This document shows positions 63,874-64,000 of a stretch of 64,000 bases of DNA, piece by piece. A model generated the notes under the pieces. That model saw nothing but the letters and a program-made list of their open reading frames with translations, was not told the DNA's origin and did not search any database. The DNA is from CAVDHB01 sp963608705. Its GTDB lineage: Bacteria; Bacteroidota; Bacteroidia; Bacteroidales; Bacteroidaceae. Each line of letters begins with the position of its first letter. Position 1 is the first letter of the stretch. The position numbers and the translations under genes were made by a program. Location: the NCBI GenBank assembly GCA_963608705.1, contig CAVDHB010000075.1, positions 1 to 64,000 on the forward strand, written 5' to 3'.

Positions 63874-64000
63874 CCGACGGATTTATCCAGTAAAGAAGCA
63901 CAGTCCGTACATTCGCAAATAAGTCTAACTCCAATAACAATTTATCATCAAAACATTTGGCTGATTAAATTTTATACCTTTACAGCAAACATGAAAATTT
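63874..64000 (+). other. Promoter-like tail and possible start of the next gene
   Basis: TACCTTTA (63975-63982) is one mismatch from TAnnTTTG. An ATG AAA ATT at 63991 could begin a coding region cut by the window edge. Too little remains to judge. Confidence 0.35.

Overview
The window reads as a Bacteroidales chromosome (Bacteroides/Prevotella-like). The support is a SusC/SusD pair with a membrane-bound propeller regulator, an LpxC-FabZ fusion, GldL/GldM-type motor genes, an S46 dipeptidyl-peptidase, RprXY-like two-component genes and repeated TAnnTTTG -7 promoter elements, several with TTTG about 20 bp upstream. No rRNA, tRNA, CRISPR array or intact insertion sequence was recognised.

Layout. 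1-14.7 kb: a carbohydrate-utilisation locus (serine hydrolase, SusC, SusD, an AAA/PD-(D/E)XK protein, a kinase-less propeller/AraC regulator, a beta-helix hydrolase and a GH88 unsaturated uronyl hydrolase). It is bracketed by two four-unit arrays of 21-bp repeats in opposite orientation. 14.7-28.6 kb: DPP7-type peptidase, a DUF4369 lipoprotein, then a housekeeping run purM-prfA-pyrF-lpxD-lpxC/fabZ-lpxA-(pRiA4b ORF-3-like)-miaA-PBP1A. 28.6-32.6 kb: repeat hairpins, DUF1810, and a lactate-permease-family/GH28 operon. 32.9-36 kb: an orphan GldL-GldM-OmpA cluster. 36-44.5 kb: MlaEF, a helicase-TPR fusion, a YrdC protein, rpsF-rpsR-rplI and rprXY. 44.8-49.3 kb: hemW and two tandem, partly identical AAA/PD-(D/E)XK genes. 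49.4-50.1 kb: three tiny lipoproteins in tandem. 50.4-54.9 kb: uxaB-uxaA-uxaC for galacturonate. 55-56.1 kb: a metallo-beta-lactamase-fold hydrolase.

56.2-63.9 kb looks accessory. A 149-bp segment between perfect 22-bp inverted repeats, carrying a promoter-like element that points away from the next gene, precedes a 663-residue NusG-like protein. Then comes an amidase/smalltalk/HU-like module on the other strand, and a four-gene, partly overlapping operon ending in a Rad50/SMC-like ATPase that looks like an ABC-three-component (ABC-3C) conflict system. Its first two proteins share an N-terminal module of about 35 residues. The segment ends in three nested hairpins with a conserved loop, related to hairpins 35 kb away.

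Functionally, the GH28, GH88, SusCD and UxaBAC genes outline pectin/galacturonan use: depolymerisation and uptake outside, trimming in the periplasm, and the isomerase-reductase-dehydratase route to KDG inside. The two most interesting observations are the candidate phase-variable promoter before the giant NusG-like gene and the ABC-3C operon with paired N-terminal modules. All calls come from reading the sequence; no database search was run.
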